From Candidatus Iainarchaeum sp. (GTDB taxonomy: Archaea > Iainarchaeota > Iainarchaeia > Iainarchaeales > JAAZKV01): 6,765 nt of DNA. Positions within the stretch are counted from its first letter, which is position 1. Every line of letters begins with the position of its first letter. The notes below the pieces were generated by a model that saw only the letters and a program-made list of their open reading frames with translations, was not told the DNA's origin and searched no databases. This document shows positions 1 to 5,124 of the stretch, in pieces. Position numbers and translations under genes: made by a program. Location of the stretch: assembly GCA_018651445.1 (NCBI GenBank), contig JABIDZ010000028.1, forward strand, positions 1-6,765, written 5' to 3'.

Positions 1-9
1 ACCCAAACC

Positions 10-18
10 TTTTTATAT
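10..18 (+). promoter_or_regulatory. TATA-like promoter element of the first lysine-rich gene
   Basis: A T-run followed by TATAT lies about 55 bases before the ATG at 72. An archaeal start site about 26 bases downstream of its centre would fall near base 41 and give a leader of roughly 30 bases that contains the Shine-Dalgarno motif. The second lysine-rich gene has nearly the same spacing, which supports the reading. A weaker alternative is the TTTTATAC at 43-50, but that would place the start inside the gene. Confidence 0.4.
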
Positions 19-58
19 GACTAAAACATTGATTCTAGCAAGTTTTATACACTAAAAC

Positions 59-63
59 GGAGG
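59..63 (+). promoter_or_regulatory. Shine-Dalgarno site (GGAGG) deciding the start at 72
   Basis: A perfect GGAGG sits 8 bases before ATG 72. It favours that start over the in-frame ATG at 90, where the spacing would be 26 bases. Strong SD sites in this window occur only before the two lysine-rich genes and, in AGGTGA form, before the surface protein gene. The other genes seem leaderless or have weak sites. Confidence 0.75.
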
Positions 64-71
64 AATACCCC

Positions 72-383
72 ATGGTTTTTGAGAAGAAAATGTCTGTAAA
101 GGACCTTATAGAGCAAATGCGACGAGAATTACAACGAGAACGCGGCAAAAAATCTACTAAAAAGAAAGCAGCACCTAAAAAAAAGGTAAAGAAAAAAGTA
201 GCTAAAAAAACAGTAAAAAAGAAGCCTGTTAAACGAAAAACTACTAAAAAGAAGACTACTAAAAAGAAAACTGTTAAGAAAAAAACAGTAAAGAAGAAGT
301 CTTCTAAAAAAGCTGTTAAAAAGAAGAAAGCACCTGTAAGGAAAAAAAAGACTACTAAAAAGAAAGTTAAAAAAAGAAGATAA
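72..383 (+). CDS. Lysine-rich histone-H1-tail-like protein with short N-terminal helix
   Basis: The product is 103 residues with 47 Lys and 8 Arg (about 53% basic). Residues 7-25 contain the only acidic residues apart from E4 and look like a charged amphipathic helix (MSVKDLIEQMRRELQRERG). From about residue 26 the chain is a low-complexity tail of near-pentameric units of the form T/P/S-T/V-K-K-K, ending in KKRR. Composition and repeat style resemble the basic tails of eukaryotic H1 and chlamydial Hc2-type proteins, so non-specific DNA or RNA binding in the cytoplasm or nucleoid is the likely role; this is inference from composition, not homology. A paralogue with the same repeat but no helix lies at 4774-5058, and the two share an identical 35-base block. 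The stop at 381-383 directly abuts the convergent neighbour's stop. ATG 72 is chosen because of the GGAGG at 59-63. Confidence 0.8.
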   Translation: MVFEKKMSVKDLIEQMRRELQRERGKKSTKKKAAPKKKVKKKVAKKTVKKKPVKRKTTKKKTTKKKTVKKKTVKKKSSKKAVKKKKAPVRKKKTTKKKVKKRR

Positions 384-698
384 TTATTTAGAGAAGTGCT
401 TTTTTAGCACTTCTTTTTCTAATTTTTTCAACGCATTTTGAACGGTTTCAAGTAATTGCCAAGTAGTATCAGAAGCAAAATATGCTTCTCCGTCTAGAAT
501 AAGATGTGCTTTTATCTCGTGTTGTTTTTTTACGCCTCCGCGCGCATAGTCGTGGCAAGTTAATCTTAAGGACACATCATTAGAAGAGACCTTTTTGAAG
601 AAATGCTCAATATTTTTATCAAGCAAAGCCGAATCAATTTCATCTAGTTCTGGAAATTTTATTAATTCAACGTTTTCAAGCTTAGACATTTTAATCAT
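384..698 (-). CDS. HPF/RaiA-like ribosome hibernation candidate
   Basis: The product is about 101-104 residues. Its layout fits the beta-alpha-beta-beta-beta-alpha fold of HPF/RaiA (S30AE) proteins. There is a short N-terminal strand (ELIKFPEL), a helix (DSALLDKNIEHFFKKV), strands around DVSLRLTCHDYA and HEIKAHLILDGEAYFAS, then a long basic helix beginning TTWQLLETVQNALKKLEKE. The motif of a charged strand, 'G-x-x-Y-F-A' and then a final helix of the type 'A-x-x-x-L-E-x-x' is what suggests the family. Members bind the small ribosomal subunit near the decoding site and silence it in stationary phase. Starts: ATG 698 (used) or ATG 689. A T6AA box at 719-726 is about 26 bases from 698, fitting a leaderless message. 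The extension to ATG 755 is rejected because it runs through the divergent promoter and adds an unconserved-looking stretch. The gene is divergent from relA/spoT. The family call is by eye and moderately sure. Confidence 0.62.
   Translation of the reverse strand: MIKMSKLENVELIKFPELDEIDSALLDKNIEHFFKKVSSNDVSLRLTCHDYARGGVKKQHEIKAHLILDGEAYFASDTTWQLLETVQNALKKLEKEVLKKHFSK
392..418 (+). terminator. Hairpin plus T-tract terminator overlapping the convergent gene
   Basis: AGAAGTGCT (392-400) and AGCACTTCT (406-414) form a perfect 9-bp stem with a 5-base T loop, followed by T414-418. It lies 9 bases after the stop of the lysine-rich gene and can act as its terminator. The whole structure is inside the last codons of the minus-strand gene, encoding its LKKHFSK end. 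The minus strand has no comparable T-tract after the stem. Confidence 0.65.
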
Positions 699-705
699 AT
701 ATATA
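698..705. promoter_or_regulatory. Palindromic TATATATA in the divergent spacer
   Basis: TATATATA could serve the plus-strand relA/spoT gene, with a start near 728 and a leader of about 35 bases lacking a clear SD. A competing element, GATTAAAAAG at 734-743, is centred about 26 bases before ATG 764 and would give a leaderless message. Either is possible, so the promoter of this gene is not settled. Confidence 0.3.
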
Positions 706-718
706 CTGTGTCGAACAA

Positions 719-726
719 TTAAAAAA
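719..726 (-). promoter_or_regulatory. TATA-like element for the hibernation-factor candidate
   Basis: Read on the minus strand this is TTTTTTAA, centred about 24-26 bases upstream of ATG 698, as expected for a leaderless archaeal transcript. It sits in the 65-base divergent spacer. The palindromic TATATATA at 698-705 is too close to serve this gene. Confidence 0.35.
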
Positions 727-733
727 CGAAACG

Positions 734-743
734 GATTAAAAAG
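734..743 (+). promoter_or_regulatory. TATA-like element for leaderless relA/spoT transcript
   Basis: GATTAAAAAG is centred near 738, about 26 bases before the ATG at 764. No Shine-Dalgarno motif lies within 15 bases of that ATG, which fits leaderless initiation. Confidence 0.35.
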
Positions 744-763
744 ACAACTCACCAAAAATAAGC

Positions 764-2566
764 ATGGATTTAAACGATTTGTTGCATCCTTATTCTAAAT
801 CAGAACAACAAAAAATTAGTCTTGCAATTGATTTGATTAAAACAGACTTACCTCAAAGCAAATTCGAACACAATTTACGTGTTGCAAAATTATTAGTAAC
901 TAAAAAATTGAGTTATGACATAATTATTGCCGGTTTATTACATAATCTTTTTTTAGATGGTTTTTCAAAAGAACCCGAATTACGCGAATCTTTTGGTGAC
1001 GACGTAACCGAATCAATAAAAGAAATTACGCTTGTAGGTAATATAATTAATAAAAATTATCCAAAAATCCCGGCTAAAACAATGGCGTCATTAGTTTTAT
1101 CAATTACTAGTAATTTGAGCACATTACTTATTCAACAAGCCGATCTTGTAGACCGACTTGAATTTGAAAAAAGTAAAAGAATGAAATTACTAGCACAACT
1201 AGCAATAGAAGTTTATTCTCCTTTGGCCGTAAAATTAGGTTTAGATGATTTCAATTGGAAACTACAAGATTTTGGTTTTAGAATTGAAAAACCAAGAGAA
1301 TATGCTAAAGTAAAACGCTTGGTTACAAAAACTAGAGAAGAGAGAGAAGAAACGGTTGAAGAACTTCGCGAGTATTTAGAAAAATTTCTTAAATCAAAAA
1401 AACTAACTGCACAGGTTTTTGGACGACCAAAAAACTTTAGATCAATATACAAAAAACTACAAAAGGTGTCATTTAAACAAATGCACGACATTTATGGAAT
1501 ACGTATAATTTGTGATAAAGAAAAAGAATGTTATGAAATCCTAGGACATATTCACTCAAAATTTGATTTTATAAAATATGCTTTTGACGATTTTATTGCT
1601 AAAGAAGGTGTTGGAAAAGGATACAAAGGATATCGTGGGATACACACTGCAATAAAAAAAGACAACAATATTTTTGAAATACAAATTCGCACATGGGAAC
1701 AACACCTAAAATCCGAATCAAGCATCTATTGGGAATACAAGCGATTAAACAAAGACGCTTTTTTTGAAAAAGATTTGAGTTGGGAAAGACAATTACTTGA
1801 ATGGCAAAAAAGCGTTGGAAAAATTATTACAAAAAAAGGAATTCTGACCAAAAAGATTTTTGCATTCACTCCCTTAAACGAAGTTATTCCCTTACCTATT
1901 GGTTCAACTGCTCTTGATTTTGCATTTGCAATACACACATCGGTGGGTTCTAAAGCTTTGAAAGCAAAAATTAATGGAAAAACTATGCCGCTAGACACCG
2001 AATTAAACAATTTAGATAAATTAGAAATAATCACGAGTAACAAACAAGAATTAAAACGAACGTGGCTAAATCTTGTAAAAAGCGATAAAGCAAAAACAAA
2101 AATCAAACGCTTTTTTGGGATAAATATCGGAAAACAGAAAAAAATTACATCTAAACTAGCAACGGTTAATTTAAAAAAAATCAAATTAGCTGAATGTTGT
2201 CACCCACTCCCCGGAGAAGACGTTATAGGGGTTAAAACAACTAAACGAAAGATAATTATTCACAAAACGACTTGCTCAAACCTAAAAACCATAGATAAAA
2301 ATAAGTTAGTTGAAATTGAATTTGAAAAAGCTAAGGGTCAAGCCAAAATAAAACTAACTGCAATTGATAGAATCGGGTTATTAGGTGAGATTCTAGCCGA
2401 AATTAAAAAGAAAAATGTTGTTTTACTAGAAACAAATTTCAAAATAAAAAAATCAGGCTTTGTTGAAGCACATTTTACAATCGAAGCAAAAAATGTGCAA
2501 AAAGTAGAAAAACTAATAAATTCGCTTGAAAAAATAAATGCAATACACCATGTTGAGCGCGAATAA
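764..2566 (+). CDS. relA/spoT-like: RelA/SpoT homologue: (p)ppGpp synthetase with degenerate hydrolase domain
   Basis: A 600-residue long-form RSH enzyme with all expected blocks in order. The HD hydrolase-like region spans about 15-175, synthetase 205-330, TGS 362-425 (DFAFAIHTSVG with H391), a Cys motif 475-505 (C478, C479, H500, C504) and C-terminal ACT 526-598. Synthetase motifs look intact: GRPK 220-223, D242 in HDIYGIRII, GYKGYRGIHT 286-295 and EIQIRT 305-310. The family moves pyrophosphate from ATP to GDP/GTP on sensing stalled ribosomes. The hydrolase core is altered: H36 and D127 remain, but the HD pair is H60-N61 and the usual ED turn is LD, so hydrolysis is predicted lost. The synthetase acidic loop is AFDD (273-276), like the EFDD of synthetase-only RelA rather than RFKD of bifunctional enzymes. 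The TGS-to-Cys linker is about 50 residues, well short of bacterial RelA, which explains the length below the usual 700-750. It is divergent from the hibernation-factor candidate. Confidence 0.95.
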   Translation: MDLNDLLHPYSKSEQQKISLAIDLIKTDLPQSKFEHNLRVAKLLVTKKLSYDIIIAGLLHNLFLDGFSKEPELRESFGDDVTESIKEITLVGNIINKNYPKIPAKTMASLVLSITSNLSTLLIQQADLVDRLEFEKSKRMKLLAQLAIEVYSPLAVKLGLDDFNWKLQDFGFRIEKPREYAKVKRLVTKTREEREETVEELREYLEKFLKSKKLTAQVFGRPKNFRSIYKKLQKVSFKQMHDIYGIRIICDKEKECYEILGHIHSKFDFIKYAFDDFIAKEGVGKGYKGYRGIHTAIKKDNNIFEIQIRTWEQHLKSESSIYWEYKRLNKDAFFEKDLSWERQLLEWQKSVGKIITKKGILTKKIFAFTPLNEVIPLPIGSTALDFAFAIHTSVGSKALKAKINGKTMPLDTELNNLDKLEIITSNKQELKRTWLNLVKSDKAKTKIKRFFGINIGKQKKITSKLATVNLKKIKLAECCHPLPGEDVIGVKTTKRKIIIHKTTCSNLKTIDKNKLVEIEFEKAKGQAKIKLTAIDRIGLLGEILAEIKKKNVVLLETNFKIKKSGFVEAHFTIEAKNVQKVEKLINSLEKINAIHHVERE

Positions 2567-2574
2567 GGAAAAAA

Positions 2575-2584
2575 CTTATTAAAT
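2575..2584 (+). promoter_or_regulatory. Possible TATA element before the surface protein gene
   Basis: CTTATTAAAT lies in the 45-base gap after the relA/spoT-like gene. It would start transcription near 2605, too close to the SD at 2602-2607, so either spacing is atypical or the gene is read through from upstream. Weak support. Confidence 0.2.
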
Positions 2585-2601
2585 GAAAGATTATATTATA
2601 T

Positions 2602-2607
2602 AGGTGA
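2602..2607 (+). promoter_or_regulatory. Shine-Dalgarno site AGGTGA
   Basis: AGGTGA ends 4 bases before the ATG at 2612 and matches the anti-SD core. It supports this start for the surface protein and fits the signal peptide beginning directly at the ATG. Confidence 0.6.
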
Positions 2608-2611
2608 TTTC

Positions 2612-3793
2612 ATGAGATCGGAAGGAAAAATTGGATTAGTTTTAGTTATTTTATTATTTTGTAGTGTGTTTGCATTAGCTATGCCCCCCAGTATAGCCCA
2701 AGTAAGCTATTCTCCAAGTCCTGCGGTTCCCGGAACCCAAATTACTGTTTTAATTCAATTAGAAAATAATGAATCTACAATAAAAGAAAACGTTATTGTC
2801 CATATTGATGATAATTATCCATTTAGTACCTTAGAAGAATCAGAAAAAAATATTGGAGATATAGATAAATTTGGAAAAGCACTGGTTGAATTCAAAATTT
2901 ATGTTGATCCAAGTGCTGAAAACGAATCATACACTATTCCTGTGAAAGTAAGTGCAAAAAATCAACCAACTATAACAACAGACCAAACAATTATTGTTAG
3001 TGGAAAAGAACCAAGTATAAAAGTAATTTCTGTTTCGGACGAAAGACTAATCCCGGGACAAGAAAAAATTATAACTTTAGAAATACAAAATCTCGGAACC
3101 AGTACCGCATACGACATTATTGTTGAACTACAAGAAGATCGAACAGTTACTGCTGCAGGAACGATTGTTGAACGAGAAATTACTCCGTTGGGCCCTGCAC
3201 TTGATTACATTAGTCAATTACAATCAAAACAAAAACAAAATGTAGATATCAAAGTTAGTGTTAATAGAGAAGCAGATTTGAAAAATTATACTCTTCCAGT
3301 AAAAATAACTTTTAGAGATTCTTCTGGAGCAAACACACAAGAAACATCTTACATTGGTTTCAAAGTTTCAGGAACAGTTAATATTGATGCTGCAATTAAA
3401 GAAGTTACTCCGCTTGGTGCGCAAACAGAAATCACGGTAGAATTATTTAACAAAGGTGTTGGAAAAGCTGAGTTTACAATTGTAGAAGTTGAATCAAATT
3501 TTGGAGAAATAGAAAAGAGCAAACAATTCATTGGCGCATTAGAACCTAATGATGTTGATTCGTTTAAAATAAAAATTACTCCAATTGCTGTTGAAAACAA
3601 AGAACTAACATTAAATATTTCTTATCAAGACACGGATTCAACACAAAAACAAGTTACATTAAAACTACCTGTTGACATGAATGACGGGCAAGCAAATCAA
3701 AGTAATCCTGTTGGATCAATAATATTATTAATAATAATCGTTGTTCTTGTTTACCTTGGTTGGCGACATTACAAGAAAAAAAAGAAACGTTAG
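2612..3793 (+). CDS. Secreted, C-terminally anchored COG1361/CARDB-like surface protein
   Basis: The product is 393 residues. An N-terminal signal sequence is visible: basic start, hydrophobic core at about 8-22, then ALA. Three Ig-like beta-rich segments follow, at about 30-130, 134-252 and 255-355. Their edges repeat: YTIPVKV (107-113), YTLPVKI (226-232) and LTLNISY (332-338), and each opens with a PG or PLG turn such as AVPGTQITV, LIPGQEKII and PLGAQTEIT. A single membrane helix (about 368-383) and a lysine-rich cytoplasmic end (KKKKKKR) anchor it, leaving almost the whole chain outside. Five N-x-S/T sequons (N53, N104, N225, N335, N362) are candidate N-glycosylation sites. The architecture matches archaeal COG1361 S-layer-related proteins with CARDB-type domains, whose roles are mostly adhesive or unknown. 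It follows relA/spoT by 45 bases and precedes the KaiC-like gene by 31, so co-transcription is possible. The exact function is not known. Confidence 0.75.
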   Translation: MRSEGKIGLVLVILLFCSVFALAMPPSIAQVSYSPSPAVPGTQITVLIQLENNESTIKENVIVHIDDNYPFSTLEESEKNIGDIDKFGKALVEFKIYVDPSAENESYTIPVKVSAKNQPTITTDQTIIVSGKEPSIKVISVSDERLIPGQEKIITLEIQNLGTSTAYDIIVELQEDRTVTAAGTIVEREITPLGPALDYISQLQSKQKQNVDIKVSVNREADLKNYTLPVKITFRDSSGANTQETSYIGFKVSGTVNIDAAIKEVTPLGAQTEITVELFNKGVGKAEFTIVEVESNFGEIEKSKQFIGALEPNDVDSFKIKITPIAVENKELTLNISYQDTDSTQKQVTLKLPVDMNDGQANQSNPVGSIILLIIIVVLVYLGWRHYKKKKKR

Positions 3794-3803
3794 GATTATT
3801 AAG
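3794..3803 (+). promoter_or_regulatory. TATA-like element before the KaiC-like gene
   Basis: GATTATTAAG is centred about 26 bases before ATG 3825, which fits a leaderless start. The GGGAT at 3817-3821 is at best a weak SD, so the gene may have its own promoter inside the short intergenic gap. Confidence 0.35.
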
Positions 3804-3824
3804 TAAAAAAACAATAGGGATATA

Positions 3825-4559
3825 ATGAATAGAATAAAATCAGGCATTGGTGGTTTTGATACACTAATAGAAGGCGGGTTACCTGAAGGTAGAAGCTTTT
3901 TAGTTAGTGGTGGTACTGGAACCGGAAAAACTATTTTTGCAACACAATTCATTGTTAATGGTGCACAAGACGGTGAACCCGGGATTTATTTAACACTTGA
4001 TGAACGACCAGAATTAATTAGAGAAGACATGTTACGATTTGGGTGGAACATACGCCAATTAGAAGACGAAGGAAAAATACAAATCATCGATGGAACTATT
4101 GCTAAAGTTGGAATACCTAGTGACGAAGAATTTTCTTTACCTGCAACGGGTTTTGATTTAGACAAAGTATTATTAGAATTAATGCGAGCAATAAAAAAGA
4201 TTAAAGCAAAAAGAGTTGTTATAGATTCTATCCCTGCACTTGGAATGAACTTTGAAAACGAACACGATGTACGAAAAGCTGTTTTGAAAATGGTTTACTT
4301 GTTGTCAAGAGCAGGAGTAACTACTTTGTTAACAACAGAAACTAGCGAAGGTTCAAAACAATTTGGAAAATATGGTGTAGAAGAATTTGTTTCCGACGGA
4401 GTAATTGTTTTACATTACATGGGAATTGGAACACAAAGCAATAGAACACTACACATTAGAAAAATGCGTGCAACAAAACACTCAGAAGACTTACATCCAA
4501 TAGAAATAAACGAACAAGGAATAAACATACACAAAGTTGAAGAAGACTACGATGTTTAA
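3825..4559 (+). CDS. Single-domain KaiC/RAD55-type ATPase
   Basis: A 244-residue protein made of one RecA-fold KaiC domain. It opens with the typical IGGFDTLIEGGLPEG, followed by Walker A GGTGTGKT (29-36). The expected catalytic Glu is E60 in LTLDERPE (KaiC usually has EE; here it is DE). Walker B is VVIDSI (131-136), the TTETSEGS segment is at 170-177, and the closing RTLHIRKMRATKHS block (207-220) ends in a beta strand with PIEI and GINIHK. Cyanobacterial KaiC has two such domains and is a clock protein. Short archaeal members are widespread, hexamer-forming ATPases with signalling or motility-related partners, and most have no known task. It may act as a switch with neighbouring genes, but nothing in the sequence names a partner. 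The length is normal for single-domain members. Family assignment is very secure; role is open. Confidence 0.93.
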   Translation: MNRIKSGIGGFDTLIEGGLPEGRSFLVSGGTGTGKTIFATQFIVNGAQDGEPGIYLTLDERPELIREDMLRFGWNIRQLEDEGKIQIIDGTIAKVGIPSDEEFSLPATGFDLDKVLLELMRAIKKIKAKRVVIDSIPALGMNFENEHDVRKAVLKMVYLLSRAGVTTLLTTETSEGSKQFGKYGVEEFVSDGVIVLHYMGIGTQSNRTLHIRKMRATKHSEDLHPIEINEQGINIHKVEEDYDV

Positions 4560-4716
4560 AACAAAAACTTTTTCTAAAAAAACAAACTTATTTTAAAAAT
4601 AAAAAAACAAATTACAAAAAAGAAAACTGTTTTTAAAAAAATATTGTAAAAAGATTTATTTTTTTACACAAAAAAGTTTTTAAAAAATAAATTTACTTTT
4701 TTTGTTAAATAAAAAA
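4560..4716. other. Very A/T-rich spacer with T-tracts, no gene seen
   Basis: This stretch before the second lysine-rich gene's promoter is almost purely A and T in runs. T5 at 4569-4573, just after the KaiC-like stop, and T7 at 4659-4665 and 4697-4703 are the kind of U-tracts that terminate archaeal transcription. An 18-base stretch (4614-4631) is identical to part of the downstream lysine-repeat gene, which may mean decayed repeat DNA. I see no coding region or stable GC-containing hairpin. Confidence 0.5.
4569..4573 (+). terminator. T-tract after the KaiC-like gene
   Basis: Five T followed by CT starts 10 bases after the stop codon. No stem is needed for U-tract termination in archaea. The later T7 runs at 4659 and 4697 could be backups. 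Support is modest because the whole region is A/T. Confidence 0.3.
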
Positions 4717-4729
4717 GCTTAAATATAAG
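4717..4729 (+). promoter_or_regulatory. TATA box of the second lysine-rich gene
   Basis: GCTTAAATATAAG is a good archaeal TATA-box match with a purine-rich BRE-like stretch before it. A start about 26 bases on falls near 4749, which is also an ATG of a short out-of-frame reading frame. Confidence 0.5.
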
Positions 4730-4748
4730 AAAAGGATAATAAATTCAA

Positions 4749-4814
4749 ATGAAAAGCAAAGGAGGTAATCATCATGGTTGTAAAAAAGAAAACTACAAAG
4801 AGAAAAACAGTTAG
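4749..4814 (+). CDS. Possible 21-codon upstream ORF overlapping the lysine-rich gene
   Basis: ATG 4749 opens 21 codons ending in TAG 4812-4814, in a different frame from the gene starting at 4774. It spans that gene's Shine-Dalgarno site. The predicted transcription start falls at or next to this ATG, so leaderless translation of it would compete with SD-driven initiation at 4774. The encoded peptide (MKSKGGNHHGCKKENYKEKN and one further Ser) shows no known motif. It could simply be chance. Confidence 0.2.
   Translation: MKSKGGNHHGCKKENYKEKNS
4761..4766 (+). promoter_or_regulatory. Strong Shine-Dalgarno site GGAGGT
   Basis: AAAGGAGGTAATC matches the anti-SD over a long stretch and lies 7 bases before ATG 4774. 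It fixes the start and suggests high expression. Confidence 0.8.
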
Positions 4815-5058
4815 AAAAAAACCGGTTAAGAAAAGAACAGTTAAAAGAAAAACAGTAAAGAAAAAAACTACAAAGAGAAAGACTACTAAAAAGAAAACTG
4901 TTAAGAAAAAAACTGTTAGAAAGAAAAAACCAGTTAAACGAAAAACAACAAAAAAGAAAACTGTTAAGAAAAAAACTACTAAACGAAAGACTACTAAAAG
5001 AAAAGCTGCTAAGCGAAAACCCGCTAAGAGAAAGCCAGCTAAGAAAAAAAGAAGATAG
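4774..5058 (+). CDS. Lysine-rich pentapeptide-repeat protein (Hc2/H1-like)
   Basis: The product is 94 residues with 44 Lys, 13 Arg and no acidic or aromatic residue. After MVVKKK it consists of 17 consecutive pentamers of the form [T/P/A]-[T/V/A]-[K/R]-[K/R]-[K/R], broken only by one extra Lys at 52, ending KKRR. The last three units change from TT/TV to AA/PA. Such chains are disordered and bind nucleic acid by charge. The closest functional analogues by composition are chlamydial Hc2 and H1 C-terminal tails, so nucleoid compaction or RNA binding is the plausible role. Homology cannot be claimed from low-complexity sequence. The sibling at 72-383 carries an extra N-terminal helix. The gene has its own TATA box, a strong SD and a hairpin terminator, so it is a single-gene unit likely expressed well. 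Lys codons mix AAA (28) and AAG (16), and every Lys triplet contains exactly one AAG. Confidence 0.8.
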   Translation: MVVKKKTTKRKTVRKKPVKKRTVKRKTVKKKTTKRKTTKKKTVKKKTVRKKKPVKRKTTKKKTVKKKTTKRKTTKRKAAKRKPAKRKPAKKKRR

Positions 5059-5085
5059 TTGTTTAGTTATTGTACAGAAATATTT

Positions 5086-5117
5086 GGGGAGCGTTTAGTT
5101 CCCCTTTTCTATTTTTT
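5086..5117 (+). terminator. GC hairpin plus T-tract terminator
   Basis: GGGGAGC (5086-5092) pairs with GTTCCCC (5098-5104) around the loop GTTTA, a 7-bp stem with one G-U pair. TTTTCTATTTTTT follows. It lies 27 bases after the lysine-rich gene's stop. The minus-strand phosphatase gene also ends here, but its side of the stem is followed by mixed sequence, so the terminator serves mainly the plus strand. Confidence 0.75.
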
Positions 5118-5124
5118 AAAAATT

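Noticed and set aside
699..755. 19-residue N-terminal extension of the minus-strand gene at 384-698
   Set aside because: It would run through the divergent promoter to 9 bases from the RSH start and does not look like part of the S30AE-type fold.
595..798. Plus-strand 67-codon frame across the divergent spacer
   Set aside because: It is antisense to the hibernation-factor candidate and overlaps the RSH start; no recognisable motif and no start signals.
1213..2184. Two minus-strand frames inside the RSH gene (1213-1491, 1726-2184)
   Set aside because: Antisense shadows of a gene with clear motifs throughout; their Phe/Ser-rich composition is the complement of Lys/Glu codons.
3349..3952. Minus-strand frames over the surface protein and KaiC-like genes (3349-3600, 3728-3952)
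   Set aside because: Antisense shadows; the plus-strand genes carry all recognisable features.
4774..5058. CRISPR-like or satellite repeat array
   Set aside because: The 15-base periodicity is explained by the pentapeptide code; no spacers or constant repeats.
72..5058. Composite transposon bounded by the lysine-rich genes
   Set aside because: No transposase, inverted ends or target duplications; the shared sequence is coding and in direct orientation.
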